A stretch of 64,000 nt of DNA. It comes from Lysobacteraceae bacterium NML93-0399. Its GTDB lineage: Bacteria > Pseudomonadota > Gammaproteobacteria > Xanthomonadales > Xanthomonadaceae. The notes under the pieces are model-generated. The model was not told where the DNA came from, searched no databases, and saw only the letters and a list, made by a program, of their open reading frames with translations. The translations under genes were made by a program, and so were the position numbers. The stretch covers positions 1,240,001 through 1,304,000 of the forward strand of contig NTJI01000001.1 in NCBI GenBank assembly GCA_002307375.1, read 5' to 3'. Position 1 is the first letter of the stretch; each line of letters begins with the position of its first letter. Positions 41,234-52,291 of this stretch are shown here, piece by piece.

Positions 41234-42163
41234 ATGTCCCTCGACCCCGCCCTCCGCACCCGCATCGACACCCTGCTGCAGGGCAACCGGGCCGTGCTGT
41301 TCATGAAGGGCTCGCCGATGACGCCGCAGTGCGGCTTCTCGGCCAAGGCCGTGTCGGCGCTCGAATCGCTGGGCATCGATTACGCCACCGTCAACGTGCT
41401 CGAGGACGGCGAGATCCGCGAAGGCATCAAGGTCTACGGCGACTGGCCGACGATTCCGCAGCTCTATGTCGACGGCGAACTGGTCGGCGGCAGCGACATC
41501 ATCGAGCAGATGGTCGGCAGCGGCGAACTGCACGGCCTGTTCGGCGTAGCCCCGCCCGACCGCACGCCGCCGACGATCTCGATCACCCCGGCCGCGCGCG
41601 AGATGATCGTCAAGGCCGTGACCGACGCCGGCGGCGACTACGTGCTGCAGGTCGACATCGACAAGCAGTTCCGCACGCGCCTGCAGCTGGCCCCGCGCAA
41701 CCCGGGCGCGATCATCGCCCAGGCCGACGGCATCGACGTGCAGTTCGACCTGGGCGCGGCGCGTCGCGCCGAGGGCATGACGATCGATTTCGCCGACGAC
41801 ATCCGCGGCCGCGGTCTGGTCATCGACAACCCCAATGCGCCCAAGCCGGTGCAGGACATCAGCCCGGCCGAGGCCAACGATCGCCTCGCCGCCGGCACGC
41901 TCACCCTCATCGACGTGCGCCCGCCCGAAGAGCGCGCGATCGCCCAGGTCGGGCGTCCGTTCGAGACCCTCGACGGCGACGCCATCGCGCGTCTGCAGCA
42001 GCTGCCCAAGGACACGCCGCTGGCGTTCCTGTGCCACCACGGTGGCCGCAGCCAGCAGGCGGCCGAGCACTTCCGCAACCAGGGATTCACCCAGGTCTAC
42101 AACGTCGCCGGCGGCATCGATGCCTGGAGCGACAGCGTGGGCGGCGCCGTGCCGAAGTACTGA
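41234..42163 (+). CDS. Monothiol glutaredoxin - HesB-like - rhodanese fusion
   Basis: 309 residues in three parts. Residues 1-about 105 are a Grx4/GrxD-type monothiol glutaredoxin with the CGFS motif (MTPQCGFSAKAV), WPTIPQLYVDGELVGGSDI and the C-terminal glutathione-binding elements. About 115-205 resemble the A-type iron-sulfur carrier (HesB/IscA) fold (ITPAAREMIVKAVTDAGGDYVLQVDID) but without its three cysteines. About 210-309 are a rhodanese domain with the active Cys in FLCHHGGRSQQAAEHF. The order suggests a role in iron-sulfur cluster or sulfur handling; the fusion is common in the Xanthomonadaceae as far as I recall. A strong terminator follows at 42190. Confidence 0.9.
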   Translation: MSLDPALRTRIDTLLQGNRAVLFMKGSPMTPQCGFSAKAVSALESLGIDYATVNVLEDGEIREGIKVYGDWPTIPQLYVDGELVGGSDIIEQMVGSGELHGLFGVAPPDRTPPTISITPAAREMIVKAVTDAGGDYVLQVDIDKQFRTRLQLAPRNPGAIIAQADGIDVQFDLGAARRAEGMTIDFADDIRGRGLVIDNPNAPKPVQDISPAEANDRLAAGTLTLIDVRPPEERAIAQVGRPFETLDGDAIARLQQLPKDTPLAFLCHHGGRSQQAAEHFRNQGFTQVYNVAGGIDAWSDSVGGAVPKY

Positions 42164-42186
42164 GCACGCGCAACCGGGTGCATCGG

Positions 42187-42214
42187 AAAGGCGGCCGCTC
42201 GGCCGCCTTTTTTT
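42187..42214 (+). terminator. Rho-independent terminator after the glutaredoxin-rhodanese gene
   Basis: Stem GGCGGCC (42190-42196) and GGCCGCC (42201-42207), loop GCTC, then seven T. Ends the upstream transcript. Confidence 0.9.
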
Positions 42215-42323
42215 CTGGCCCGTCGGACAGCGCCTCAAGTCTTGCCCGACACGGCCGATAGACTGGCGCGCCCTTCCGGGTGCCGGCCCCGCGTCCGCGC
42301 CGCCCGCCCGACGACCGACTCAC

Positions 42324-43811
42324 ATGCCCAAGCCGCCCGACCCCAATGCCAAGCGTGCGCCCGAGGCGGCGAGCCGGGCGGGCGATGCGATTTCCAGTCA
42401 GGCCCTGGTCGCGCTGTTCGCGCACGTCGAGGCGCCGGCCGAGTTGCTGTCGGCGTTCGCCGACGGCGTGGCCGGCCTGCACGACGAACTCGGCAGCCTG
42501 GGCACCTATCTGCAGTCGGCGGTCAGGTCGGGCGACTGGCTGGCCTACGGCCGCGCCATGCGCCAGCTGATCGACAAGTACGTGCGGCACGTGCCGCTGG
42601 AAACGACGGCCGCGGGTGACACCGACGCCGAGCGGCTGCGCGACCTGTTGCGCCACACGCTGGCGGCCCTGCCGTGCAAGGACGATGCCCTGGTCGAGGA
42701 GCGGGTCGTGCTGGCGGCCGCGTTCCGCAGCTGGACGCCGGGCCGGGACCTGTCGGCGCTGACGAGCCGCCTGGCCGACCTGTGCCATCGCATCGGCCTG
42801 CACACCCAGGACGCGGAGGAACAGATCACCCTGCTGGTGAGCCTGTTCGATCTGCTGCTTGAAAACGTGTCCGAACTGCTCGAGGAGAAGAGCTGGCTGC
42901 ACGGGCAGATCCTGCAGGTGCGCAGCCTGCTGGCCGGTCCACTGGACCGGACCGTGCTCGAGACCACGCGCGCAGGGCTGCGCGAAGTGCTCTATCGCCA
43001 GACCCTGCTCAAGCACGGCATCGACGAATCGCGCACCGCCATGCGCTCGATGATGGGCACCTTCGTCGAGCGCCTGGACGGCATGGTCGACGAGACCTGC
43101 GAATACCAGGACCGCCTGAGCGGTCATGCGAGCCGGATCCGCCAGTCGCGCAGCATCGCCGAGTTCAACGGCGTGCTCGATGCGGTGCTCGAGGACACCG
43201 GTCGCATCCAGGCCCGCGCCATCCGCGCACGCGACGACCTGGTCGCCGCGCGCCTGGAACTCGAAGAGAGCGAGCGGCGGATGCGCCAGCTCGAACAGAA
43301 GCTGCGCGATGCCTCGGGCCTGATCCGCGAGGACGAACTCACCGGCTGCCTCAACCGCCGCGGCTTCGACGAAGCCTTCGAACGCGAGGCGCCGACGGCG
43401 TGCCTGGACCGGCCGCTGTGCCTGGCCCTGGTCGACCTCGACGATTTCGGCCAGCTCAATGCCGTCCACGGGCATCTGGGCGGTGACGCGGCGCTGCGCC
43501 ACTTCGTCGAGATCACCCGGTTGACGCTGCGCGACCGCGATGCGCTGGGCCGGTTCGGCGGCGAGGAATTCGTGATCCTGATGCCGGCCACGCCCCTGCC
43601 CCATGCAATGGCGGCGCTGGCACGACTGCGCACGGTGCTGGCGCACCGGCCGGTGCTCCACGACGACAAGCGCATCACCATGACCTTCAGCGCCGGCATC
43701 GCCATGCGCCGCGCGGGCGAAACCTTCGAATCGCTGCTCAAGCGCGCCGACCTGGCCATGTACAGCGCCAAACGCGACGGCAAGGACCGGATCATGGCCG
43801 CGCCGGCCTGA
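42324..43811 (+). CDS. Diguanylate cyclase (GGDEF) with helical N-terminal region
   Basis: 495 residues. The first about 320 are helical with no membrane segment and no known sensor domain, ending in a coiled-coil (ARLELEESERRMRQLEQKLRDASGLI). The GGDEF domain has ELTGCLNRRGFDEAF, VDLDDFGQLNAVHGHLGGDAALR, GGEEF at residues 412-416 and an RDRD inhibitory site five residues ahead, so it is likely active and product-inhibited. It makes cyclic di-GMP in the cytoplasm. Independent transcript between the terminator at 42214 and the kinase gene. Confidence 0.92.
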   Translation: MPKPPDPNAKRAPEAASRAGDAISSQALVALFAHVEAPAELLSAFADGVAGLHDELGSLGTYLQSAVRSGDWLAYGRAMRQLIDKYVRHVPLETTAAGDTDAERLRDLLRHTLAALPCKDDALVEERVVLAAAFRSWTPGRDLSALTSRLADLCHRIGLHTQDAEEQITLLVSLFDLLLENVSELLEEKSWLHGQILQVRSLLAGPLDRTVLETTRAGLREVLYRQTLLKHGIDESRTAMRSMMGTFVERLDGMVDETCEYQDRLSGHASRIRQSRSIAEFNGVLDAVLEDTGRIQARAIRARDDLVAARLELEESERRMRQLEQKLRDASGLIREDELTGCLNRRGFDEAFEREAPTACLDRPLCLALVDLDDFGQLNAVHGHLGGDAALRHFVEITRLTLRDRDALGRFGGEEFVILMPATPLPHAMAALARLRTVLAHRPVLHDDKRITMTFSAGIAMRRAGETFESLLKRADLAMYSAKRDGKDRIMAAPA

Positions 43812-43900
43812 CCGCCGGCATCCGCGCCTGAGCACCTGGCTGCGGTGGGACGCCACGCAGGCGCCACGTACACTGCGCCGATCGCAACGCGGGATACGGA

Positions 43901-46900
43901 ATGCTGTCGGGCTGGGTTCTCCTTCTGGTGTCGGTGGGCTATGCCGCGCTGCTGTTCGCGGTGGCCTGGTACGGCGACCGGCGCCCGTTGTCCCCCGACC
44001 GTCCGTGGCTGCGGACGGTGGTCTACAGCCTCGGCCTGGCGGTGTACTGCTCGTCGTGGACGTTCTACGGCGCCGTCGGCACCGCCGCGCGTCAGGGCCT
44101 GGGCTATCTGCCGATCTACATCGGCCCGCTGCTGTTGCTGCTGTTCGGCTGGCGCATCCTCGAGCGGCTGGCGCTGATCGCGCAGTCGCAGAACACCGTT
44201 TCGATCGCCGACTTCATCGCCTCGCGCTACGGGCGCTCGCAGCGGCTGGCGGCGATGGTGGCGCTGATCGCGCTGGTGGCCGCGGTGCCGTACCTGGCGC
44301 TGCAGTACAAGGCGGTGGCGATCAGCCTGGGCGTGCTCGGCGGGCCGGACGATCCGGTCACGCCGTTCGGCGATCCGGCGTTCTATGTCGCCGCGCTGAT
44401 GGCGCTGTTCGCGATCCTGTTCGGCACCCGCCAGGTCGATGCCACCGAACACCGTCCGGGCCTGATGCTCGCGGTCGCGCTCGAATCGCTGATCAAGCTG
44501 GTGGCACTGGTCGCGGTGGGCCTGTTCGCGATCATCTGGTTCGGCAGCCACGACCTGCCGCTGGGCGAGGCGACGCGCGCACTGGTCGAGAACGCGCCGC
44601 CGAGCAGCTTCGTCGCCCAGTGTCTGCTGGCGTTCGCGGCGATCATCTGCCTGCCGCGGCAATTCCACGTGGCGGTGGTCGAGTGCGGCGACGTGCGCGA
44701 CATCCGCCGCGCGCGCTGGCTGTTCGGCGGGTATCTCGTGATCATCTGTCTGATGGTGCTGCCGATCGCCGCCGCCGGCGTGTCGCTGTTCGGCCGCACC
44801 GGGCCGGTGGCGCCCGACAGCTTCGTGCTGGCGCTGCCAATGGCGGTGGACGCCGACGCACTGGCGCTGTTCGCCTACATCGGCGGGTTCTCGGCGGCCA
44901 CCGGCATGGTGATCGTCTCGTCGGTGGCACTGGCGACGATGGTCAGCAACGACCTGGTCATGCCGATGCTGCTGCGCCGCGGCTATGCCGAACGCCACGG
45001 CGGCAACGTGGCACGCACGGTACTGTGGATCCGCCGCGTGGCGATCGTCGGCCTGGCCGCGCTGGCCTACGGCTACTACCGCGCCAGCGGGACGGACACC
45101 ACGCTGGCCGCGTTCGGGCTGATGGCATTCGCGGCGGTCGCGCAGTTCGCCCCGGCCCTGATCGGCGGCCTGTACTGGCGCGGCGCGAGCCGGCGCGGTG
45201 TCGAGGTCGGCCTGCTGATCGGCTTCGCCGTGTGGACCTACACCCTGCTGCTGCCGACGCTGACCCAGTCGGGCTGGTTCGACACGCACTGGCTGGATGT
45301 CGGCCCTTTCGGCATGCACTGGCTGCGCCCGCACGCGCTGTTCGGCCTGGCCGGCTGGGACCCGCTGACCCACGGCACGTTCTGGTCGCTGCTGCTCAAT
45401 GTCGGTGCACTGCTGCTGGTGTCGGCGCGCTGGCGGCCCACGCTCGACGAACGCCTGCGCGCGGCCCCGTTCCTGGACCCGTATGCCGAACGCCGCACGT
45501 TCGCGTCCGAGGACTGGAGCGGCAACGTCCGCATCGCCGATCTGCTGACCCTGACCGGGCGCATCGTCGGCGAGCGCACCGCACTTGCGGCGTTCGACGA
45601 ACACGCGTTGTGGCTGGGCCGGCCGCTGACGGCCAATGCGCCGGCCGACCGCACCTGGCTGCAGTACACCGAACGTCAGCTCGCCGCGGCGGTGGGAGCG
45701 TCCTCGGCGCGCCTGTTGATGACCAGCGCGCTCAAGGGCTCGGGGATGGAGGTCGATGAGGTCGTCGCCATGCTCGACGAGGCCGGCCAGGAGCTGCGCT
45801 TCAACCGCGAGGTGCTGTCCTCGACGCTGGAGAACATCGACCACGGCGTCAGCGTCGTCGACCGCACGATGCGGCTGGTGGCGTGGAACCGCAGCTACCA
45901 GCGCCTGTTCGGATATCCAGACAACATGCTCTATGTCGGCAGGCCGGTGGCCGACCTGATCCGCTACAACGCCGAGCGCGGCGAACTCGGCCCGCGCGAC
46001 GTCATCGACATCGACACCGAGATCGACAAGCGCATCGGCTACATGCGCGCCGGCTCGCCGCACGTGTCCGAACGCGTTCTGGGCAACGGACAGGTCATCG
46101 AACTGCGCGGCCAACCGCTGCCCGGCGGCGGCTATGCGACCAGCTACAGCGACGTCACCGACTACAAGCGCGCCGAACGCGAACTGCGCGAAATCAATGA
46201 AACCCTGGAGCAGCGCGTCGCCGAACGGACCCGCGAAGCCGAGGCCGCGCAGGAGTCGCGTTCGCGCTTCCTCACCGCCGTCAGCCACGACGTGCTGCAG
46301 CCGCTCAATGCCGCGCGACTGTTCACCTCCGCGCTGCGCGAAACCCAGGACGGCAACGAACAGAAGCACCTGGCCGAACGCGTCGACACCTCGCTGCGCG
46401 CAGCCGAGGAACTGCTCGACGGCCTGCTCGACGTGTCGCGCCTGGATGCGGGCGCGCTCAAGCCCGACATCGTCGATTTCGACGTGTCCGAACTGCTGCG
46501 CCAGCTCGCCGGCCAGTACGCGCCGATGGCCAAGGCGCGCAAGCTCGAGATCCGCCTGCATGCGCGGCCGATCGCGGTGCGCAGTGACCGCCGCCTGCTG
46601 CGGCGCGTGCTGCAGAACTTCCTGGCCAATGCACTGCGCTACACCCGCAGCGGACGCATCGTGCTGGCCGCGCGCCGGCGCGGCGACTCGGTGGCGTTGC
46701 AGGTCTGGGACACCGGCCCGGGCATTCCCGAGCACCACATGAGCCAGATCTACGACGAGTTCCACCGCTACGAGCAGCACTTCGACTGGGACGGTCGCGG
46801 CCTGGGGCTGGGCCTGTCGATCTGCCAGCGCATCTCGCGCCTGCTCGGGCACACGCTCGATGCACGCTCGCATGTCGGCCGCGGCAGCATGTTCGCGATC

Positions 46901-47353
46901 ACCGTGCCGCGCAGCACCGTCGCCTCCCTGCCGCCGACCGCCGCGCCGGCGCCGCTGCACGACGAATCCCTGCGCGGCCTGCGCGTGCTGTGCGTGGACA
47001 ACGACGACGACATCCTCGCCGGCATGCGTGCGCTGCTGCGGCGCTGGGGCGTGGAGCCGCTGTGCGCCAAGACCATCGACGAGGCGATCGCCTGCATGGA
47101 CGAATCGCCCGACGTGCTGTTGGTCGATTACCACCTGCACGACCGCCTCGACGGACTGGACACGCTCGATACCCTGCGCGGCATCGCGCCGCATGTCCCC
47201 GGTGCGCTGCTCACCGCCGACGGCAGCGACACGCTCAAGCAGACCGCGCGCATCCGTGGCTACCGCGTGCTGACCAAGCCGGTGAAGCCGGCCTCGATGC
47301 GCGCCTTCCTCGGCGCACAGCGCATGGTCGCCGGCAGGCGCACGGACGTCTGA
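43901..47353 (+). CDS. CbrA-like sodium/solute symporter-hybrid histidine kinase
   Basis: 1150 residues. About 1-500 form a sodium:solute symporter (SSSF-like) with about 13 membrane helices (VYCSSWTFYGAVG, QNTVSIADFIASRYGRS, ALESLIKLVALVAVG). Then a linker with coiled-coil, PAS_7 (about 640-760, ENIDHGVSVVDRTMRLVAWNRSYQRLFGY), HisKA with His796 in AVSHDVLQPLNAARLF, HATPase (NFLANALRYT, WDTGPGIP, GLGLGLSICQRI) and a receiver with Asp1076 in LLVDYHLHD. This is the domain order of CbrA/NahK-type regulators of carbon-nitrogen balance. No cbrB-like regulator follows; the cognate may be the LuxR-type protein at 30399. PAS to receiver is a paralogue of the kinase at 27163, here with the phosphoacceptor kept. 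Confidence 0.92.
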   Translation: MLSGWVLLLVSVGYAALLFAVAWYGDRRPLSPDRPWLRTVVYSLGLAVYCSSWTFYGAVGTAARQGLGYLPIYIGPLLLLLFGWRILERLALIAQSQNTVSIADFIASRYGRSQRLAAMVALIALVAAVPYLALQYKAVAISLGVLGGPDDPVTPFGDPAFYVAALMALFAILFGTRQVDATEHRPGLMLAVALESLIKLVALVAVGLFAIIWFGSHDLPLGEATRALVENAPPSSFVAQCLLAFAAIICLPRQFHVAVVECGDVRDIRRARWLFGGYLVIICLMVLPIAAAGVSLFGRTGPVAPDSFVLALPMAVDADALALFAYIGGFSAATGMVIVSSVALATMVSNDLVMPMLLRRGYAERHGGNVARTVLWIRRVAIVGLAALAYGYYRASGTDTTLAAFGLMAFAAVAQFAPALIGGLYWRGASRRGVEVGLLIGFAVWTYTLLLPTLTQSGWFDTHWLDVGPFGMHWLRPHALFGLAGWDPLTHGTFWSLLLNVGALLLVSARWRPTLDERLRAAPFLDPYAERRTFASEDWSGNVRIADLLTLTGRIVGERTALAAFDEHALWLGRPLTANAPADRTWLQYTERQLAAAVGASSARLLMTSALKGSGMEVDEVVAMLDEAGQELRFNREVLSSTLENIDHGVSVVDRTMRLVAWNRSYQRLFGYPDNMLYVGRPVADLIRYNAERGELGPRDVIDIDTEIDKRIGYMRAGSPHVSERVLGNGQVIELRGQPLPGGGYATSYSDVTDYKRAERELREINETLEQRVAERTREAEAAQESRSRFLTAVSHDVLQPLNAARLFTSALRETQDGNEQKHLAERVDTSLRAAEELLDGLLDVSRLDAGALKPDIVDFDVSELLRQLAGQYAPMAKARKLEIRLHARPIAVRSDRRLLRRVLQNFLANALRYTRSGRIVLAARRRGDSVALQVWDTGPGIPEHHMSQIYDEFHRYEQHFDWDGRGLGLGLSICQRISRLLGHTLDARSHVGRGSMFAITVPRSTVASLPPTAAPAPLHDESLRGLRVLCVDNDDDILAGMRALLRRWGVEPLCAKTIDEAIACMDESPDVLLVDYHLHDRLDGLDTLDTLRGIAPHVPGALLTADGSDTLKQTARIRGYRVLTKPVKPASMRAFLGAQRMVAGRRTDV

Positions 47354-47474
47354 CACGCGCCGGACCTGGGCTTCTGTCCGACCTTGCATGCCCGGACCGC
47401 GGGTCCCGGGGCGGTCGCCGGGACATCACGTCTCCGGGCCTAGGATGGGCCACCTGACGAGCGGGACACCTCCC

Positions 47475-47615
47475 ATGAGTTCCAACGAAAAGACCCCCAA
47501 GCCGCCGATGACCCGGCGTCGGCGCGTGTTCCTGTTCGGTGCCGTGGTCGCCATCGTGCTGCTGCCGATCGTCATCTACATGGTCGCCGTCGGCATCGGC
47601 GGTGGCGTGGAATAG
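47475..47615 (+). CDS. Small single-pass membrane protein (46 aa)
   Basis: A 46-residue protein: charged N-terminus (EKTPKPPMTRRRR), then one membrane helix (VFLFGAVVAIVLLPIVIYMVAVGI). By the positive-inside rule the N-terminus is cytoplasmic. ACCTCCC precedes the ATG, no strong Shine-Dalgarno. I do not recognise it; coding status rests on the clean topology. Confidence 0.5.
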   Translation: MSSNEKTPKPPMTRRRRVFLFGAVVAIVLLPIVIYMVAVGIGGGVE

Positions 47616-47777
47616 CCCGCGCCCGACGGCGCCTGCCGGGATGCGCGCGCCCGTTCGACGGCATCGCCGCGGGTGCTGCGCCTCCAGCGTTCGCGTAGAG
47701 TGCGACCGGGCGTCGCATGCGCCCGCTTCGCGACCCGCCGGCACAGGCGGGCGCCGACACTGGAAAGGGAGGATCCC

Positions 47778-48716
47778 ATGCGCATCGGAATCGTCGTCGA
47801 CTCGGCCTGCGACCTGCCGCCGGACTGGCTCGCCGCCCACGACATCAGGCTGCTGCCGGTGACGGTGCGGATCGGCCAGTCGGCATTCGTCGACCTGCGC
47901 GACGAGCGCGCCACGCTCGACTTCATCGACAGCCACGTCAGCGAGCGCCACACCGCCGAGACGTCCGCGTTTCCGGTCGAGCAGATCAAGGCGCTGTTTC
48001 TCGAACAGCTGGTCATCGACTACGACTACGTGTTCTGCCTGACGGTGACCCGCCACCGCAGCCAGATCCACGAGAACGCCACGCACGCGAGCTTCGCGAT
48101 CCTCAACGAATACAAGGCCGTGCGCGCCGACGCCGGGCACACCACGCCATTCGCGCTGCGCATCGTCGATTCGCAGCAGGTGTTCGCCGGCCAGGGAATT
48201 CTTCCGGTCGAGGCGGTGCGCCTGCGCGAAGCGGGCGCGAGCGCGCCGGAAATCCGCAGCCGGCTGGAGTTCCTCGCCGAACGCAGCTACGCCTACATGG
48301 TGCCGCGCGATCTGGCCTACCTGCGCGCGCGCATCAAGCATCGTGGCGACCGCAGCGTCAGCCTGCTCGCGGCATTGATCGGCGGCGCGCTCGACATCAA
48401 GCCCATCCTGCACTGTCACCGCGGCGAGACCGGCCCGGTCGACAAGGTGCGCGGCTTCGAGCCGGCAGCGCAGAAGCTGTTCGCATTCGCGGTCGATCGC
48501 ATGCGCGCGGGCCTGCTGACCCCGACGTTGTGCCTGAGTTACGGCGGCGAGCTGGAACAGATGCGCGCCCTGCCCGGCTACGACGCGCTGGTCGCCGCCT
48601 GCGACGAACACCACGTCGAGCGCTTCGAGACGGTGATGAGCCTGACGGGCATGGTCAACGTGGGCGCCGGTTCGCTGACCCTGGGTTTCGCCGCGCCGTC
48701 GCACGGCTTCGCCTGA
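47778..48716 (+). CDS. DegV-family fatty acid-binding protein
   Basis: 312 residues. Starts MRIGIVVDSACDLPPDWL, the DegV signature, with a lipid-binding Thr/Ser region ETSAFPVEQ and the later ALDIKPILHCHRGETGPVDKVRG. DegV/FakB proteins bind fatty acids, in Gram-positives to present them to FakA kinase; no fakA-like gene is present here and the role in Gram-negatives is unclear. AAGGGAGG lies 7 bases before ATG 47778, which fixes the start. Confidence 0.88.
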   Translation: MRIGIVVDSACDLPPDWLAAHDIRLLPVTVRIGQSAFVDLRDERATLDFIDSHVSERHTAETSAFPVEQIKALFLEQLVIDYDYVFCLTVTRHRSQIHENATHASFAILNEYKAVRADAGHTTPFALRIVDSQQVFAGQGILPVEAVRLREAGASAPEIRSRLEFLAERSYAYMVPRDLAYLRARIKHRGDRSVSLLAALIGGALDIKPILHCHRGETGPVDKVRGFEPAAQKLFAFAVDRMRAGLLTPTLCLSYGGELEQMRALPGYDALVAACDEHHVERFETVMSLTGMVNVGAGSLTLGFAAPSHGFA

Positions 48717-48905
48717 GGCGACGGCCCGCACGCGGCGCCGGACAGCGGCGATGCCGCGATCGGAAACCGAGCGGCGACACCGCGCGCGGACGCACCGAGC
48801 ATCGGCGCAGGTCGCCCGCATCCGGCGTGACCTGCGCTTTTGCATGACGGATTTCTAACGCACCCGGTTGCTAGGCTGCGGGATCGATTCCATGGACGCC
48901 CTCGA

Positions 48906-49247
48906 ATGAGCACCCGTTATCTGATCCGCCTGCCCGAACCCGAGAAGGCCCGCGCCGCGGGCGAACATGCGCTGCGCGCGCAGGGTGCGGCGGGCATCGC
49001 GTCCGAAGTCGAAGATGCGCTGCGTGGCGACACGCTGTTCACCCGCTGGCGTGCGCTGCAGCCCGATCCGGACGAAGTCGATCCCGCGCTGGGCATCACC
49101 GACCCGTCCGCCCGGGTGACCGGCGAAGACCGCGATCTGGGCGTGGACCTGGTGGTCAGCACCTCGATCTCGAGCACCGTTCTCAAGCACCGCCTGCACC
49201 TGCTGGCCGGCAGCGCCTGGGAACTGCGCGACGTGCGCGCGGGCTGA
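48906..49247 (+). CDS. Conserved hypothetical protein (113 aa)
   Basis: I do not recognise the family. MSTRYLIRLPEPEKARAAGEHALRAQGAAGIASEVEDALRGDTLFTRW is predicted helical; the C-terminus VDLVVSTSISSTVLKHRLHLLAGSAWELRDV may form a small alpha/beta fold. It has no signal peptide or membrane segment. It stands alone between degV and the convergent fghA. Confidence 0.6.
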   Translation: MSTRYLIRLPEPEKARAAGEHALRAQGAAGIASEVEDALRGDTLFTRWRALQPDPDEVDPALGITDPSARVTGEDRDLGVDLVVSTSISSTVLKHRLHLLAGSAWELRDVRAG

Positions 49248-49310
49248 GCATGAAGCGCCGCGCGCATCGCGCGGCATCCGGGCGCCGGCCGCAGCCGGGC
49301 CCGGCCTGGA

Positions 49311-50156
49311 TCAGCCCTTCAGCGCGCGCGCGTGATGGGCGATGTGTTCGCCGATGAAGCTGGCGATGAAATAGTAGCTGTGGTCGTAACCGGGCTGCAT
49401 GCGCAGGGTCAGCGGATGTCCCGCCGCCTCGCACGCGGCCTGCAGCACCTGCGGCCGGAGCTGCGCTTCGAGGAACTCGTCGGCGTCGCCCTGGTCGACC
49501 AGCAGCGGCAGGCGCTCGCGCGCATCGGCCACCAGTGCACTCGCGTCGTATGCAGCCCACGCGGCACGGTCGTCACCGAGATACGCACCGAAGGCTTTCT
49601 CGCCCCACGGCACCTGGCTGGGGGCGACGATCGGCGAGAACGCCGACACGCTGCGGTAGCGACCGGGATTGCGCAGCGCGATCACCAGCGCGCCGTGGCC
49701 GCCCATCGAATGGCCGCTGATCGAACGCGCATCCGACACCGGGAAATGCGCTTCCACCAGCGCCGGCAGCTCGTTCACCACGTAGTCGTACATGCGGTAG
49801 TGCGCCGCCCACGGCTGCTGCGTCGCGTCGACGTAGAAGCCCGCGCCCTTGCCGAGGTCGTAGCCCTCGGCATCGGCCACGTCGTCGCCGCGCGGGCTGG
49901 TGTCGGGCGCGACGATCACCACGCCGTGCTCGGCCGCATACCGCTGCGCGCCGGCCTTGGTGATGAAGTTCTGCTCGTTGCAGGTCAGGCCGCTCAGCCA
50001 GTACAGCACCGGCAGGGCGGCGTCGGCCTGCGCCTGTGCCTGAGGCGGCAGGTAGACGGCGAACCGCATCGTGCAGCCCAGCGTGGTCGATGCGTGTTCG
50101 TAGACGTCCTGCCAGCCACCGGCGCTGGCGCGATGTTCGATGCGTTCGATGCTCAT
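49311..50156 (-). CDS. fghA: S-formylglutathione hydrolase
   Basis: 281-residue esterase D-type alpha/beta hydrolase that releases formate and glutathione from S-formylglutathione, the last step of glutathione-dependent formaldehyde oxidation. [25 protein letters not shown] is the family signature; the nucleophile Ser lies in [13 protein letters not shown], with Asp in [11 protein letters not shown] and His in [13 protein letters not shown]. Start at 50156 ([11 protein letters not shown]). It is last of the frmR-adhC-unknown-fghA gene run, one base after the unknown gene's stop. Confidence 0.95.
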   Translation of the reverse strand: MSIERIEHRASAGGWQDVYEHASTTLGCTMRFAVYLPPQAQAQADAALPVLYWLSGLTCNEQNFITKAGAQRYAAEHGVVIVAPDTSPRGDDVADAEGYDLGKGAGFYVDATQQPWAAHYRMYDYVVNELPALVEAHFPVSDARSISGHSMGGHGALVIALRNPGRYRSVSAFSPIVAPSQVPWGEKAFGAYLGDDRAAWAAYDASALVADARERLPLLVDQGDADEFLEAQLRPQVLQAACEAAGHPLTLRMQPGYDHSYYFIASFIGEHIAHHARALKG

Positions 50157-50157
50157 C

Positions 50158-51940
<1,783 letters not shown>

Positions 51941-51990
51941 ACGGCACACGCGAAGCCGGCGCCACCGGCGGGGCCGGGGACGCGCCCGGA

Positions 51991-52215
51991 TCAGCCGGTC
52001 GGCGACTCGTCGGGCAGCAGTCCGGCATCGACCAGCATGCGGTGCACACGGTCCTGCACGTCGGCGTCGAACTCGGCCGGCACCTGCTCCACCAGCGGTT
52101 TGGCCTCGTCGGCGAACAGGTCGAGAACGGCGTCGTGCGGATGGGCGTCCAGCAGCGCCTGCAGGCGCGCGCGCAGCTGGTCGATCAGGGCGTCGATGTC
52201 GGATCGGGACTTCAT
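51991..52215 (-). CDS. Small acidic hypothetical protein (74 aa)
   Basis: A 74-residue helical acidic protein ([46 protein letters not shown], ending LPDESPTG). I do not recognise it. Start at 52215 has weak support (a GG-rich stretch upstream). It lies between frmR and exonuclease III, opposite to nothing, and is coded on the same strand as both. Confidence 0.5.
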   Translation of the reverse strand: MKSRSDIDALIDQLRARLQALLDAHPHDAVLDLFADEAKPLVEQVPAEFDADVQDRVHRMLVDAGLLPDESPTG

Positions 52216-52291
52216 ATGTTCCAGCCTGCGCGCCGGTGTGTGGTGTCCATGTGGAATCGGCGGCATTGCCCGACCGCCGGCGAAGGCCCGC

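Noticed and set aside
43124-47389. 1421-residue open frame opposite the CbrA-like kinase
   Set aside because: Low-complexity Arg/Gln/His-rich shadow of a certain gene; spans two genes and the gap between them.
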